Source: Amycolatopsis albispora (GTDB lineage: Bacteria; Actinomycetota; Actinomycetes; Mycobacteriales; Pseudonocardiaceae). Taken from it: DNA of 64,000 bases. Numbering within the stretch: the stretch's first letter is position 1; every line of letters starts with the position of its first letter. The stretch spans positions 4,092,001 through 4,156,000 of the forward strand of contig NZ_CP015163.1 of NCBI RefSeq assembly GCF_003312875.1. Direction: 5' to 3'. A program made the translations under genes and the position numbers. Positions 51,882 through 61,140 of this stretch are shown here, piece by piece. Below the pieces are notes generated by a model. It was not told the origin of the DNA and did not search any database. It saw only the letters and a list, made by a program, of their open reading frames with translations.

Positions 51882-53105
51882 TCACCCGACGTTGGACAGG
51901 TCGCCTCGGGTCAGTTGCTCGTCGGTCACCGGGGTGCCCGTGTCGACCAGGTGCTTCAGCGCGTCTCCCGCGTCCCAGACGTTCACGTTCATCGCGGCGG
52001 TGACGCGATCGCCGTCCAGCCAGAAGGCGATGAACTCGCGTGAGGCCAGCTCTCCGCGCACCACCAAGCGGTTCGTGTCGAGGTCCGCGAGACCCCGGTA
52101 TTCGCAGCCCAGGTCGTATTGATCACTGAAGAAGTACGGCGCCCGCTGGTACGGCTCGTGCGCACCGAGCAGGTTCTTCGCGACGTGCTCGCCCTGGTTC
52201 TTGGCGTTCGCCCAGTGTTCGACCCGGACGCGCCTGCCGTACTTCGGGTGGAACTGCGACGCGACGTCCCCGGCGGCGTAGACGTCCGGCGCCGCCGTGC
52301 GCAGGACGGCGTCCACGCACACCCCGCCGTCCTCGGCCAGTTCCAGCCCGGCCGCGTGGGCCAGCCCGGTTTCCGGGGCGGCGCCGACCGCGAGCAGCAC
52401 CACGTCGGCCTCCAGCACCGAACCGTCGGTCAGCCGCACGCCGGTGACCGCGCCCTCGTCGCCCACAAAATCCGCCACCGAACTGCGCAGCCGCCACCGC
52501 ACGCCCTGCTCGGTGTGCAGGTCACGGAACACCCCGCCGACCTCCGTGCCGAGCACGCTCTCCAGCGGCGTGGACTCCATGCCGACCACGGTCACCTCCG
52601 CCCCGTGCCGTCGTGCGGCCGCAGCGGCCTCCGAGCCGATCCAGCCGGAACCGATGATCACCACCCGGTCCGCCTTGGCGAACGCGGCCCGCAGCGCGAG
52701 CGCGTCGTCGAGGGTGCGCAGCGTGTGGATGCCGGCCAGGTCGGCGCCACGCACCGGCAGCGAACGCGGTTTCGACCCGGTGGCCAGCAGCAGCCGGTCG
52801 TACCGGTGCTCACCCCCGGCGGCGTCCAGCACCAGCCGCGCGCCCATCTCGATCCGCGTGACCCTGGTGCCCAGGTGCAGCCCGATGTCGTGCTCGCTGT
52901 AGAAGTTCTGGTCGCGGACCCAGTCGGGCTCCTCAGCGTCACCGAGCAGCAGCCCTTTCGACAGCGCGGGCAGCTCGTACGGCCGGTGCGCGTCCGCGCC
53001 GAACAGCAGCACCTCGCCCGAGTAGCCGTTTTCCCGCAGGGACGCGGCGGCGCCCGCGCCGGCCAGTCCGCCGCCGATGATCACGATGCGCTGGGGTCCG
53101 GACAT
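51882..53105 (-). CDS. FAD-dependent ferredoxin reductase-like oxidoreductase
   Basis: The ATG at 53105 follows AAAGGAG and gives 407 residues. It has an FAD-binding GGGLAGAGAA motif at the N-terminus, the NAD-binding GSGWIGSEAA in the middle, TGSKPR, and the second FAD motif VYAAGDVASQF, with a reductase C-terminal domain. It resembles the rubredoxin/ferredoxin reductases that drive P450 or dioxygenase systems, but neither a ferredoxin nor an oxygenase gene is next to it. It is convergent with the TetR gene, one base apart. Confidence 0.88.
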   Translation of the reverse strand: MSGPQRIVIIGGGLAGAGAAASLRENGYSGEVLLFGADAHRPYELPALSKGLLLGDAEEPDWVRDQNFYSEHDIGLHLGTRVTRIEMGARLVLDAAGGEHRYDRLLLATGSKPRSLPVRGADLAGIHTLRTLDDALALRAAFAKADRVVIIGSGWIGSEAAAAARRHGAEVTVVGMESTPLESVLGTEVGGVFRDLHTEQGVRWRLRSSVADFVGDEGAVTGVRLTDGSVLEADVVLLAVGAAPETGLAHAAGLELAEDGGVCVDAVLRTAAPDVYAAGDVASQFHPKYGRRVRVEHWANAKNQGEHVAKNLLGAHEPYQRAPYFFSDQYDLGCEYRGLADLDTNRLVVRGELASREFIAFWLDGDRVTAAMNVNVWDAGDALKHLVDTGTPVTDEQLTRGDLSNVG

Positions 53106-53215
53106 CGTCCGCTCCTTTGCTCGTCCACGGTGCTCGCTACCTGACGGTAGTTCTTTCGGGTAACTCGCGTCACGGCCCCGATCGGCTCCAGTCCCAGCAC
53201 CAGGAGGCGAGTGCG

Positions 53216-53455
53216 ATGCGAAATCGGGGAAAGGGCGTACCTGCCGTGGCCGTGCGGGACGAGTGGTCGGTGAGCTGCCGGGATCTGGCCGGGCGCAAAC
53301 GTGATCTGACCGTGTTCGTGAGCAGCGACAAGGTGGTGCTGGTGGCGCCACCCGGCGAAGCGGCGGTGCTCGCGCCGCTGGACGTCGGGCGCCTGCGCGC
53401 GGCACTGCGCGACGCCGTGGTGACCGTGGCGCAGACCGGGAGCGATCAGGACTAG
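53216..53455 (+). CDS. Small protein of unknown function (79 aa)
   Basis: The ATG at 53216 has AGGAGG eight bases upstream. The 79-residue product (MRNRGKGVPA...) alternates beta strands (DLTVFVSS, KVVLVAPPGE) and ends with a helix (DVGRLRAALRDAVVTVAQ). No cysteines or membrane segment. It lies just before the acyl-CoA reductase gene but a palindromic operator separates them. Coding bias and ribosome site support a gene. Confidence 0.7.
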   Translation: MRNRGKGVPAVAVRDEWSVSCRDLAGRKRDLTVFVSSDKVVLVAPPGEAAVLAPLDVGRLRAALRDAVVTVAQTGSDQD

Positions 53456-53459
53456 GCGT

Positions 53460-53477
53460 ACCTACTGGTCAGTAGGT
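53460..53477. promoter_or_regulatory. 18-bp perfect palindromic operator before the acyl-CoA reductase gene
   Basis: ACCTACTGGTCAGTAGGT has perfect 8-base arms around GT and resembles TetR-family operators of actinobacterial lipid genes. It sits 12 bases before the start codon, with TAGGAT close behind as a possible -10, so binding would block transcription. No adjacent regulator gene except the distant TetR. Confidence 0.6.
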
Positions 53478-53489
53478 AGGATCCCCGGA

Positions 53490-55448
53490 ATGACCAGCTA
53501 CTTCGTCACCGGGGCCACCGGATTCCTGGGCAAGCGCCTGGTCGGGCGCCTGCTCGCCAGGCGCGGCACGGAAACCGTGTACGCGCTGGTCCGCGAGACC
53601 TCGCGGGGCAAGCTCGCCGCGCTGGCGCACCAGTGGCCGAACGCCGACCGCCTGGTGCCGGTCACCGGCGACCTGACCGAGCCGGGGCTCGGCGTGGACG
53701 CCGGTGCGCTGGGCCGCATCGACCACGTGGTGCACCTCGGCGCGATCTACGACTTCACCGCGAGCGAAAAAGCCAACCGGGAAGCCAACGTCGACGGCAC
53801 GCGGCACACCCTGGAGTTCGCCCGCGCGACCGGCGCCAGGATGCACCACGTCTCGTCGATCGCCGTCGCGGGCAACCACGCCGGCCGGTTCACCGAAGCC
53901 GACTTCGACCTCGGCCAGGGCTTCGATTCCCCGTACCACGCCACGAAGTTCGAGGCCGAGAAGCTGGTCCGCGAGAGCGGGCTCTCGCACACCGTCTACC
54001 GGCCGTCCGCGGTGGTCGGCGACTCGCGCACCGGCGAGATGGACAAGATCGACGGGCCGTACTACTTCCTCCCGGCGATCTCCCGGCTGGCCGCGCTCCC
54101 CCGGCGCCTGCCGCTGGCCGGGCCCGATCTGGGCGCCACCAACCTGGTGCCGGTGGACTACGTGGTCGCCGCGATGGACCACCTGATGCACACCGAACTG
54201 CCGTCGGGCAGCACCTTCCACCTCGCTTCGCCGCGGCCGCAGTCGCTGACCGAGGTGTACAACGCCTTCGCGCGGGCGGCGGGCGGGCCGCGCATCGCCG
54301 TGCACGTGCCCGGCGCGGGCCTGCTGCGCGCGGCCGGGCACCTCGCCGCGTCCGGTGTCGACCGGCTGCCCGGCGGCCGGTCCGCGCGCCGCGCGGTGCT
54401 GGAGGAACTCGGCATCCCGATCGAGGTGCTGCCGCACCTGAGCATGGCCGTGCGGTTCGACACCGAGGCCACCACCGCCGCGCTGGCGGGCAGCGGGCTC
54501 GAACTGCCCGCGCTGCGCGACTACGCGAAACCGCTGTACGAGTACTGGCTCGCGCACCTGGACCCGGATCGCGCGCGACGCGGCGAGCGCCTGCGTGGCC
54601 GGACCGTGTTGATCACCGGCGCGTCCTCGGGCATCGGCAAGGCGTCCGCGCTGGCGCTCGCCGAACGCGGTGCCAAGGTCCTGCTGGTGGCCCGCCGCGC
54701 GGACGAGCTGAACCGCGTGCGCGAGCAGGTGCTGGCCGCGGGCGGCGAAGCCGACTGCTACCCCTGCGACCTGACCGACGGCGACTCGGTGGACGCGCTG
54801 GTCAAGGACGTGCTCGCCGACCACGGCGGGGTGGACGTGCTGGTGAACAACGCGGGCCGGTCGATCCGCCGCTCGGTGCTGCTGTCCACCGAGCGCTTCC
54901 ACGACTTCGAACGCACCATGGCGATCAACTACTTCGGCCCGGTGCGGTTGATCCTCGGCCTGCTGCCGTCGATGGCGGACCGCGGGTACGGGCACGTGGT
55001 CAACGTGACCACCCAGGGCCTGCAGACCGACACCCCGCGCTTCTCCGCGTACCTGGCGTCCAAGGCGGCGCTGGAGGAGTTCGGGCTGGCGGCGGGCCGC
55101 GAGACGCTGTCGGACGGCATCACCTTCAGCTCGGTGCGCATGCCGCTGGTCCGGACCGACATGATCGCGCCGACCGGGCTGTACCGCACGCTGCCCGCGG
55201 CCAGTCCGGAAACCGCGGCGAAGCTGGTGGTCAAGGCGGTCGAGCGGCGGCCGGAGATCCTGAACCGGCCGGAGGGCACGGCGGCGGAACTGGCCACGCG
55301 TGCGGTCCCGCGGCTGGCGCGGTTCGCCGCGCACCTGGTCTACCGCGTGGTGCCGGAATCCGCGCCGGAGGCGAGGGGCAAGCGGCGTCCCCCGCTGGCT
55401 TCCGTGGCGGGCGCGCTCACGCGGCTGGCGTGGCGTCGCGGTGCGTGA
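53490..55448 (+). CDS. Two-domain SDR fusion, fatty acyl-CoA reductase (AcrA1-like)
   Basis: The 652-residue protein fuses an N-terminal extended SDR domain (GATGFLGKRL at residues 7-16, then YHATK as YxxxK) with a C-terminal classical SDR (GASSGIGKA near residue 378, NNAG, then YLASK). Length and order match mycobacterial AcrA1, which reduces fatty acyl-CoA to aldehyde or alcohol for wax or ether-lipid synthesis (family knowledge). No membrane helix. The 18-bp palindrome just upstream indicates repressor control. Possibly relevant to the FadD-like ligase elsewhere in the window. Confidence 0.85.
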   Translation: MTSYFVTGATGFLGKRLVGRLLARRGTETVYALVRETSRGKLAALAHQWPNADRLVPVTGDLTEPGLGVDAGALGRIDHVVHLGAIYDFTASEKANREANVDGTRHTLEFARATGARMHHVSSIAVAGNHAGRFTEADFDLGQGFDSPYHATKFEAEKLVRESGLSHTVYRPSAVVGDSRTGEMDKIDGPYYFLPAISRLAALPRRLPLAGPDLGATNLVPVDYVVAAMDHLMHTELPSGSTFHLASPRPQSLTEVYNAFARAAGGPRIAVHVPGAGLLRAAGHLAASGVDRLPGGRSARRAVLEELGIPIEVLPHLSMAVRFDTEATTAALAGSGLELPALRDYAKPLYEYWLAHLDPDRARRGERLRGRTVLITGASSGIGKASALALAERGAKVLLVARRADELNRVREQVLAAGGEADCYPCDLTDGDSVDALVKDVLADHGGVDVLVNNAGRSIRRSVLLSTERFHDFERTMAINYFGPVRLILGLLPSMADRGYGHVVNVTTQGLQTDTPRFSAYLASKAALEEFGLAAGRETLSDGITFSSVRMPLVRTDMIAPTGLYRTLPAASPETAAKLVVKAVERRPEILNRPEGTAAELATRAVPRLARFAAHLVYRVVPESAPEARGKRRPPLASVAGALTRLAWRRGA

Positions 55449-55481
55449 TCGCGCCGGAGGCGTAACCCAAACGGGGAATCG

Positions 55482-55500
55482 ATAGGCTAGCCTAACCTTG
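55482..55500 (+). promoter_or_regulatory. IdeR/DtxR-type iron box
   Basis: ATAGGCTAGCCTAACCTTG matches the consensus TTAGGTTAGSCTAACCTAA at about 15 of 19 positions and ends at the start codon of the ABC ATPase gene. Under iron-replete conditions an IdeR-type repressor would shut this gene off (established for the family). Confidence 0.8.
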
Positions 55501-56309
55501 TGACCTCGACGATCGCTGATTCGAACCGGCTGCGTTCCGACGCACTGACCCTGGCCTACGACGGCCGGACCGTGGCCGAGGACCTCGCGGTCGAGATCCC
55601 GGACAACTCGTTCACCGTGATCGTCGGCCCGAACGCGTGCGGCAAGACCACGCTGCTGCGCGCGCTGTCCCGGATGATGAAGCCCCGCAAGGGCTCGGTC
55701 TACCTGGACGGCCAGGCGATCACCTCGCTGCCAGCCAAGCAGGTGGCGCGCAAGCTCGGGCTGCTGCCGCAGAGCTCGATCGCGCCGGACGGCATCACCG
55801 TGGCCGACCTGGTCGCGCGCGGCCGCTACCCGCACCAGAAACTGCTGCGGCAGTGGTCGGCCGACGACGCCGCGGTGGTGGCCGAGTCGATGGCGGCCAC
55901 CGGGGTGGACGAGCTGGCCGAGCGGCTGGTGGACGAGCTGTCCGGCGGGCAGCGGCAGCGCGTGTGGCTGGCCATGGCGCTGGCGCAGCAGACCGACCTG
56001 CTGCTGCTGGACGAGCCGACCACGTTCCTGGACATCGCGCACCAGATGGACATCCTCGACCTGTGCGCCGACCTGCACGCCAAGCAGGGCCGCACGCTGG
56101 TCGCCGTGCTGCACGACCTGAACCACGCGGCGCGCTACGCCACGCACATGATCGCCATGCGGGACGGGCGCATCATCGCCTCCGGCACCCCGGACGAGGT
56201 GGTCACCGCGGCGCACGTGGAGGAGATCTTCGCGCTGCCGTGCTCGGTCATGCCCTGCCCGGAAACCGGCACCCCCCTGGTCATCCCGAAGGCGACGCGC
56301 AAGGGCTGA
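55500..56309 (+). CDS. Fe3+-siderophore ABC transporter ATP-binding protein (FepC/FecE type)
   Basis: The 269-residue ATPase has Walker A GPNACGKTT (43-51), signature LSGGQRQR, Walker B LLLLDEPTTFLDIAHQ and the conserved H-loop VLHDLNHAARYA; these are the marks of the FecE subgroup. It would energise import of ferric siderophore. The GTG start directly abuts the iron box and no Shine-Dalgarno precedes it, so the mRNA may be leaderless. No permease or binding protein gene is adjacent; it must pair with components elsewhere. Confidence 0.9.
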   Translation: MTSTIADSNRLRSDALTLAYDGRTVAEDLAVEIPDNSFTVIVGPNACGKTTLLRALSRMMKPRKGSVYLDGQAITSLPAKQVARKLGLLPQSSIAPDGITVADLVARGRYPHQKLLRQWSADDAAVVAESMAATGVDELAERLVDELSGGQRQRVWLAMALAQQTDLLLLDEPTTFLDIAHQMDILDLCADLHAKQGRTLVAVLHDLNHAARYATHMIAMRDGRIIASGTPDEVVTAAHVEEIFALPCSVMPCPETGTPLVIPKATRKG

Positions 56310-56322
56310 GTAGGTTGGTCGC

Positions 56323-56979
56323 ATGGACCAGGAGACTTGGACCGCCGTCGACCAGTACTTCGGCAGTGCGTTGCTGCCACCGGATCCGGCGCTGACCGCG
56401 ACGCTGGAAAGCAGCCGCCGCGCCGGGCTGCCCTCGATCGCGGTGTCGCCGTTGCAGGGAAAGCTGCTGCACCTGCTGGCCAAGGTGGCCGGGGCGAAGT
56501 CGATCCTGGAGATCGGCACGCTCGGCGGGTACAGCACGATCTGGCTGGCCAGGGCGCTGCCCGCGGACGGCAGGCTGGTCACGCTGGAGTACGAGCCGAA
56601 GCACGCCGAACTGGCCGAGGCGAACATCGAGGCGGCCGGGCTCGCCGACCAGGTCGAGGTCCGGGTGGGCGCCGCGCTCGACACGCTGCCCCAGCTGAGC
56701 GGGCCGTTCGACCTGTCCTTCATCGACGCGGACAAGGTGAACAACCCGGAGTACTTCAAGTGGGCGCTCGAATACTCCCGTCCGGGCAGCGTGATCGTGG
56801 TGGACAACGTGGTGCGCGGTGGCGCGGTCGCGCGGGCGGACAGCACGGACCCGTCGATCCAGGGCGTGCGGCGCCTGCACGACCTGATCGCCGCCGAGCC
56901 GCGGGTGGAGGCCACCGCGCTGCAGACCGTGGGCGACAAGGGTTACGACGGCCTCACCATCGCCAGGGTCATCTCCTGA
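56323..56979 (+). CDS. Class I SAM-dependent O-methyltransferase
   Basis: The 218-residue protein belongs to the catechol/caffeoyl-CoA O-methyltransferase group. ILEIGTLGGYSTIWLARAL forms the SAM loop, TLEYEPKHAELAEAN binds the ribose, and FIDADKVNNPEYFKWAL and IVVDNVVRGG carry the metal-binding Asp/Asn set. It methylates a hydroxyl of a small aromatic or other catechol-like compound in the presence of a divalent cation. It begins 13 bases after the siderophore ATPase and may be co-transcribed with it; its end overlaps the PBP gene by 11 bases. Confidence 0.9.
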   Translation: MDQETWTAVDQYFGSALLPPDPALTATLESSRRAGLPSIAVSPLQGKLLHLLAKVAGAKSILEIGTLGGYSTIWLARALPADGRLVTLEYEPKHAELAEANIEAAGLADQVEVRVGAALDTLPQLSGPFDLSFIDADKVNNPEYFKWALEYSRPGSVIVVDNVVRGGAVARADSTDPSIQGVRRLHDLIAAEPRVEATALQTVGDKGYDGLTIARVIS

Positions 56980-58780
56980 ACGCACGCCAGATGTTCGCGG
57001 GCAGCGTGTCGCCGGTGATGCGGTTGTTGGCGGCGTCCCGCAGCCTGCGTTCCTCGTCGGCGCCCACCCAGACCACAGTGGACAGTCGGTCGGTGTAACC
57101 GGCCAGCCAGGCACCGGCGTTGTCGCCGGTGTCGCCGAACCGGTGCGAGCCAGCCTTCGCGGTGCCGTCCTCGCGGCGGAGCACCTCGGTGACGCCGGCG
57201 GCCACGTGCGGCTCGACGGCGGGCGCCGGCCCGGCCTGGTGTTCCCAGAGCACCGTGCCTTCGGCGTCCAGCACGCGCTGCACGAAGTACGGCTCGGTCC
57301 GCATGCCGCCCGCGGCGAAGGTGCCGTACGCCGAGGCGAGGTCGAGCGCGCGCACGGGATAACCGCCGACCGCGATGCCCGGTCCGATCGTCACGCCGTC
57401 CGGCTCGCGCAGGGTCGGCGTGCCGTCCACTTCGGCCGGAATGCCCGCGTCCCTGGCCGCCTCGCTGACCGCGACGGCACCGAAGCGCTTGGTCATCTCG
57501 ACGAACGGCGTGTCCACCGAACGCCGGACCGCGTCCCGCACCGAGCATTCCGGCGCGTCGCAGCCCGCCTCGTTTTTCACCGCGCGGCCGCCGTAGTCCA
57601 GTTTGTCCGGTGCGGGGTACTTCCCGTCCAGATTCGCGCCCTGCCGCAGTCCGGCCGCGACGACAAACGGATGGAACGCCGACCCCGGCGGCTGCGGCAC
57701 GCCCGCGTAGTCGCGCACGCCCCATTTCCCGCCCTGGTAGGCGCGGATCGCGCCACTGCCCGGTTCGACGGCGACCAGCGCGGCACGCAGGTGGTCGGGT
57801 TGCCCGGCCAGCTGGTCCGCGACGGCCTTTTCGCTGTCGGCCTGCGCCTTGCGGTCCAAGGTGGTCTCGATGCGCAGCCCGCCCTGGCGCAGTTGGTCCA
57901 GACCGATGCCGTGGCCCTCCAGTTCGGCCAGGACCCGGCGTTTCACGTGGTATTCGGAGTAGGTCAGCCGCCCGGCGCGGGTTTCGGCGGGCGGGACGAC
58001 GGCGTCACCGGGATACCGCATTTCCGCGCGCTCGGCCTCGTTCACGTAACCGCGTGTCACCAGCTTTTCGGCGACGTAGTTCCAGCGCTTCTCGGCGTGC
58101 TCGTGGCTCGACGCCGCCGGGTCGTGCACCGACGGCGACTGGATCATCCCGGCGAGGAACGCGGCTTCGCTGCGCGTGATTTCCGCCAGCGGCTTGCCGA
58201 AGTAGGCGTTCGCCGCCGACGCCGGGCCGAAGGTGCCGCGCCCGAACGAGATGATGTTGACGTAGCTTTCGAAGATCTCCTCCTTGCTGCGCTGCTGGGT
58301 GATCTTCGTGGACAGCACCAGTTCGGAGAACTTGCGGAAGTAGCTGGCCTGGTCGTTGCCGGTGGAGTTCTTGATGTACTGCTGGGTGATGCCGGAGCCG
58401 CCGCCGACACCGGTGACCGCCGCGCGCAGGATGCCGAGCGGGTCGAAGCCCTCGTTCTGCCAGAAGGTCGGATCCTCGACAGCGATGATCGCGTCACGCA
58501 GTTCGGGCGGGACCTCGTCGTAGCGGACGTAGAGCCGGTCGCCCTCCTCGGGCACCACCTTCATCAGCTCGGAGCCGTCCGAATAGGTCAGCTGGGCGGT
58601 GCGGCCGAGTTCGGCGAGCACGTCCTGCGGGCTGCGCACGTCCAGGATCAGGTAGGCCAGCACGAACGCGGTCAGCGGCAGCAGGATCACCAGTGACAGC
58701 ACCGCGTAGCCGATTCGCCGGATCCGCCGCCATGCCGACGGCTTCGCGGGTTCCGCGGGCCGCACCTCGTCGTCTTCCAC
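56969..58780 (-). CDS. Class A penicillin-binding protein with degenerate transpeptidase motifs
   Basis: The 603-residue protein has a membrane anchor (about 25-47), then a GT51 glycosyltransferase with Glu102 in AVEDPTFW, the TQQ segment and RKFSE (Glu153), which look functional. The penicillin-binding domain follows, but all three catalytic motifs are altered. SxxK reads SAFH (Ser367, His370 instead of Lys), SxN reads SVD (Asp423), and KTG reads DTG (Asp550). It likely polymerises glycan but should not cross-link or bind beta-lactams normally. The GTG start lies in a hairpin. Confidence 0.88.
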   Translation of the reverse strand: MEDDEVRPAEPAKPSAWRRIRRIGYAVLSLVILLPLTAFVLAYLILDVRSPQDVLAELGRTAQLTYSDGSELMKVVPEEGDRLYVRYDEVPPELRDAIIAVEDPTFWQNEGFDPLGILRAAVTGVGGGSGITQQYIKNSTGNDQASYFRKFSELVLSTKITQQRSKEEIFESYVNIISFGRGTFGPASAANAYFGKPLAEITRSEAAFLAGMIQSPSVHDPAASSHEHAEKRWNYVAEKLVTRGYVNEAERAEMRYPGDAVVPPAETRAGRLTYSEYHVKRRVLAELEGHGIGLDQLRQGGLRIETTLDRKAQADSEKAVADQLAGQPDHLRAALVAVEPGSGAIRAYQGGKWGVRDYAGVPQPPGSAFHPFVVAAGLRQGANLDGKYPAPDKLDYGGRAVKNEAGCDAPECSVRDAVRRSVDTPFVEMTKRFGAVAVSEAARDAGIPAEVDGTPTLREPDGVTIGPGIAVGGYPVRALDLASAYGTFAAGGMRTEPYFVQRVLDAEGTVLWEHQAGPAPAVEPHVAAGVTEVLRREDGTAKAGSHRFGDTGDNAGAWLAGYTDRLSTVVWVGADEERRLRDAANNRITGDTLPANIWRAFRR

Positions 58781-58793
58781 GTAGAGGAAGACG
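58771..58793 (-). promoter_or_regulatory. Inverted repeat over the start codon of the PBP gene
   Basis: Perfect 8-base arms CGTCTTCC/GGAAGACG with a 7-base centre span the GTG start of the PBP gene. On the mRNA the start codon sits at the loop-stem junction, so the hairpin could limit translation, or the DNA may be an operator for the GntR gene next to it. Confidence 0.45.
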
Positions 58794-58824
58794 CCTGACC
58801 GAGCCGAAAAGTTGCAAACTGGCG

Positions 58825-59556
58825 TCAGTTCAGGAAACCGCGTAACAGCGACGCGGTGCCCTCGATGTGCTCGGCCATCACGCGGCGCGCCATCGCCGGG
58901 TCGCCGGCGAGAATGGCTTCGACCACGGCTTCGTGCTGGGCGTTGGAATGCTCGAGATTGGGTTCGAGCAGCGGGATCTCGTCGAGCAGCTGGTTCACCC
59001 GCATCCGCACGTCGGCGACCGCGGTGGTGAGTGATTTCGAGGCGGTGACCTCGGCGATCGCCAGGTGCAGCCGCGAATCGCGGCGGCGGTAGTCGGCCAG
59101 GTCGCTGGCGGAGGTCTCGGCGAGCGTGCTGGTCAGGTGCTGGCGCTCGCCGGGCGTGAGGGAACGCGCGGCCGCCATCTCGGCGGCGCCGGTCTCCAGG
59201 ACGTGACGCAGGCAGAGGGTGTCGTCGAGGCGCTCGGGATCGATCTTGCGGCCCTTGCCGCGTGGCGTGGGGAGGCTGGCGTTCACGAAGGTGCCGCCGT
59301 ACCGCCCGCGCCGCGACTCCACGTAACCGGCGTCGGCCAGCGCGCGGATCGCCTCGCGCAGCGTGACCCGGCTGACGCCGAGGCGCTCGGCCAGCTCCCG
59401 CTCGGCGGGGAGGCGCTCGCCCGCGCCCACCACGCCGAGGCGCACCGCCTGCAGCAGCCGCTCGACGGTTTCCTCGAACGCGTTGCCCGCACGGACCGGC
59501 CGGAACAGCGCGTCACCGGCGCTCGCCACCACCGGGCGATCGGGCTGCGCACTCAC
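58825..59556 (-). CDS. GntR-family (FadR subfamily) regulator
   Basis: The GTG at 59556 follows AAGGAGG and gives 243 residues. The winged helix reads LPAERELAERLGVSRVTLREAIRALADAGYV, and the C-terminal FCD domain has the Asp/His metal set (RHVLETGAAE, DSRLHLAIAE, EHSNAQHEAVVEAI). FadR-type regulators respond to organic acids. It is 44 bases upstream of the PBP gene on the same strand; the serine/glycine operon lies on its other side. Confidence 0.9.
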   Translation of the reverse strand: MSAQPDRPVVASAGDALFRPVRAGNAFEETVERLLQAVRLGVVGAGERLPAERELAERLGVSRVTLREAIRALADAGYVESRRGRYGGTFVNASLPTPRGKGRKIDPERLDDTLCLRHVLETGAAEMAAARSLTPGERQHLTSTLAETSASDLADYRRRDSRLHLAIAEVTASKSLTTAVADVRMRVNQLLDEIPLLEPNLEHSNAQHEAVVEAILAGDPAMARRVMAEHIEGTASLLRGFLN

Positions 59557-59683
59557 GGAACCTCCTTCGGCCAGTACGACCGTCACCGCGAGTGTAGGCG
59601 GAGACCGGAGCCGGGCGGCCCAATGTCAGCAAGAGGCCCTCAGCAACGGGCGGCGCGCCTTCCGTACGCCTCACCGATCGCGT

Positions 59684-59736
59684 GTCACGAATGTGGCTTT
59701 CGAGACGTTTGGCGTCTCGAAAGCCACATTCGTGAC
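59684..59736. repeat. 53-bp palindromic repeat, copy 4 (perfect)
   Basis: Both 24-base arms are perfectly complementary around TTTGG. It lies 17 bases after the sdaA stop at 59754, in terminator position; there is no other hairpin in the 197-base gap 59557-59753. Confidence 0.92.
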
Positions 59737-59753
59737 ATGGGCGCCGCGGGCTG

Positions 59754-61127
<1,374 letters not shown>

Positions 61128-61140
61128 TGATCCGCTTCCT

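Noticed and set aside
53469..56939. A 1156-residue open frame on the minus strand
   Set aside because: It lies antisense to the acyl-CoA reductase, siderophore ATPase and O-methyltransferase genes, has Arg/Pro/His-rich composition and no domain; it is the usual shadow of GC-saturated third positions.
13152..59736. CRISPR array
   Set aside because: The repeated palindromes are single, tens of kilobases apart and have no spacers or cas genes.
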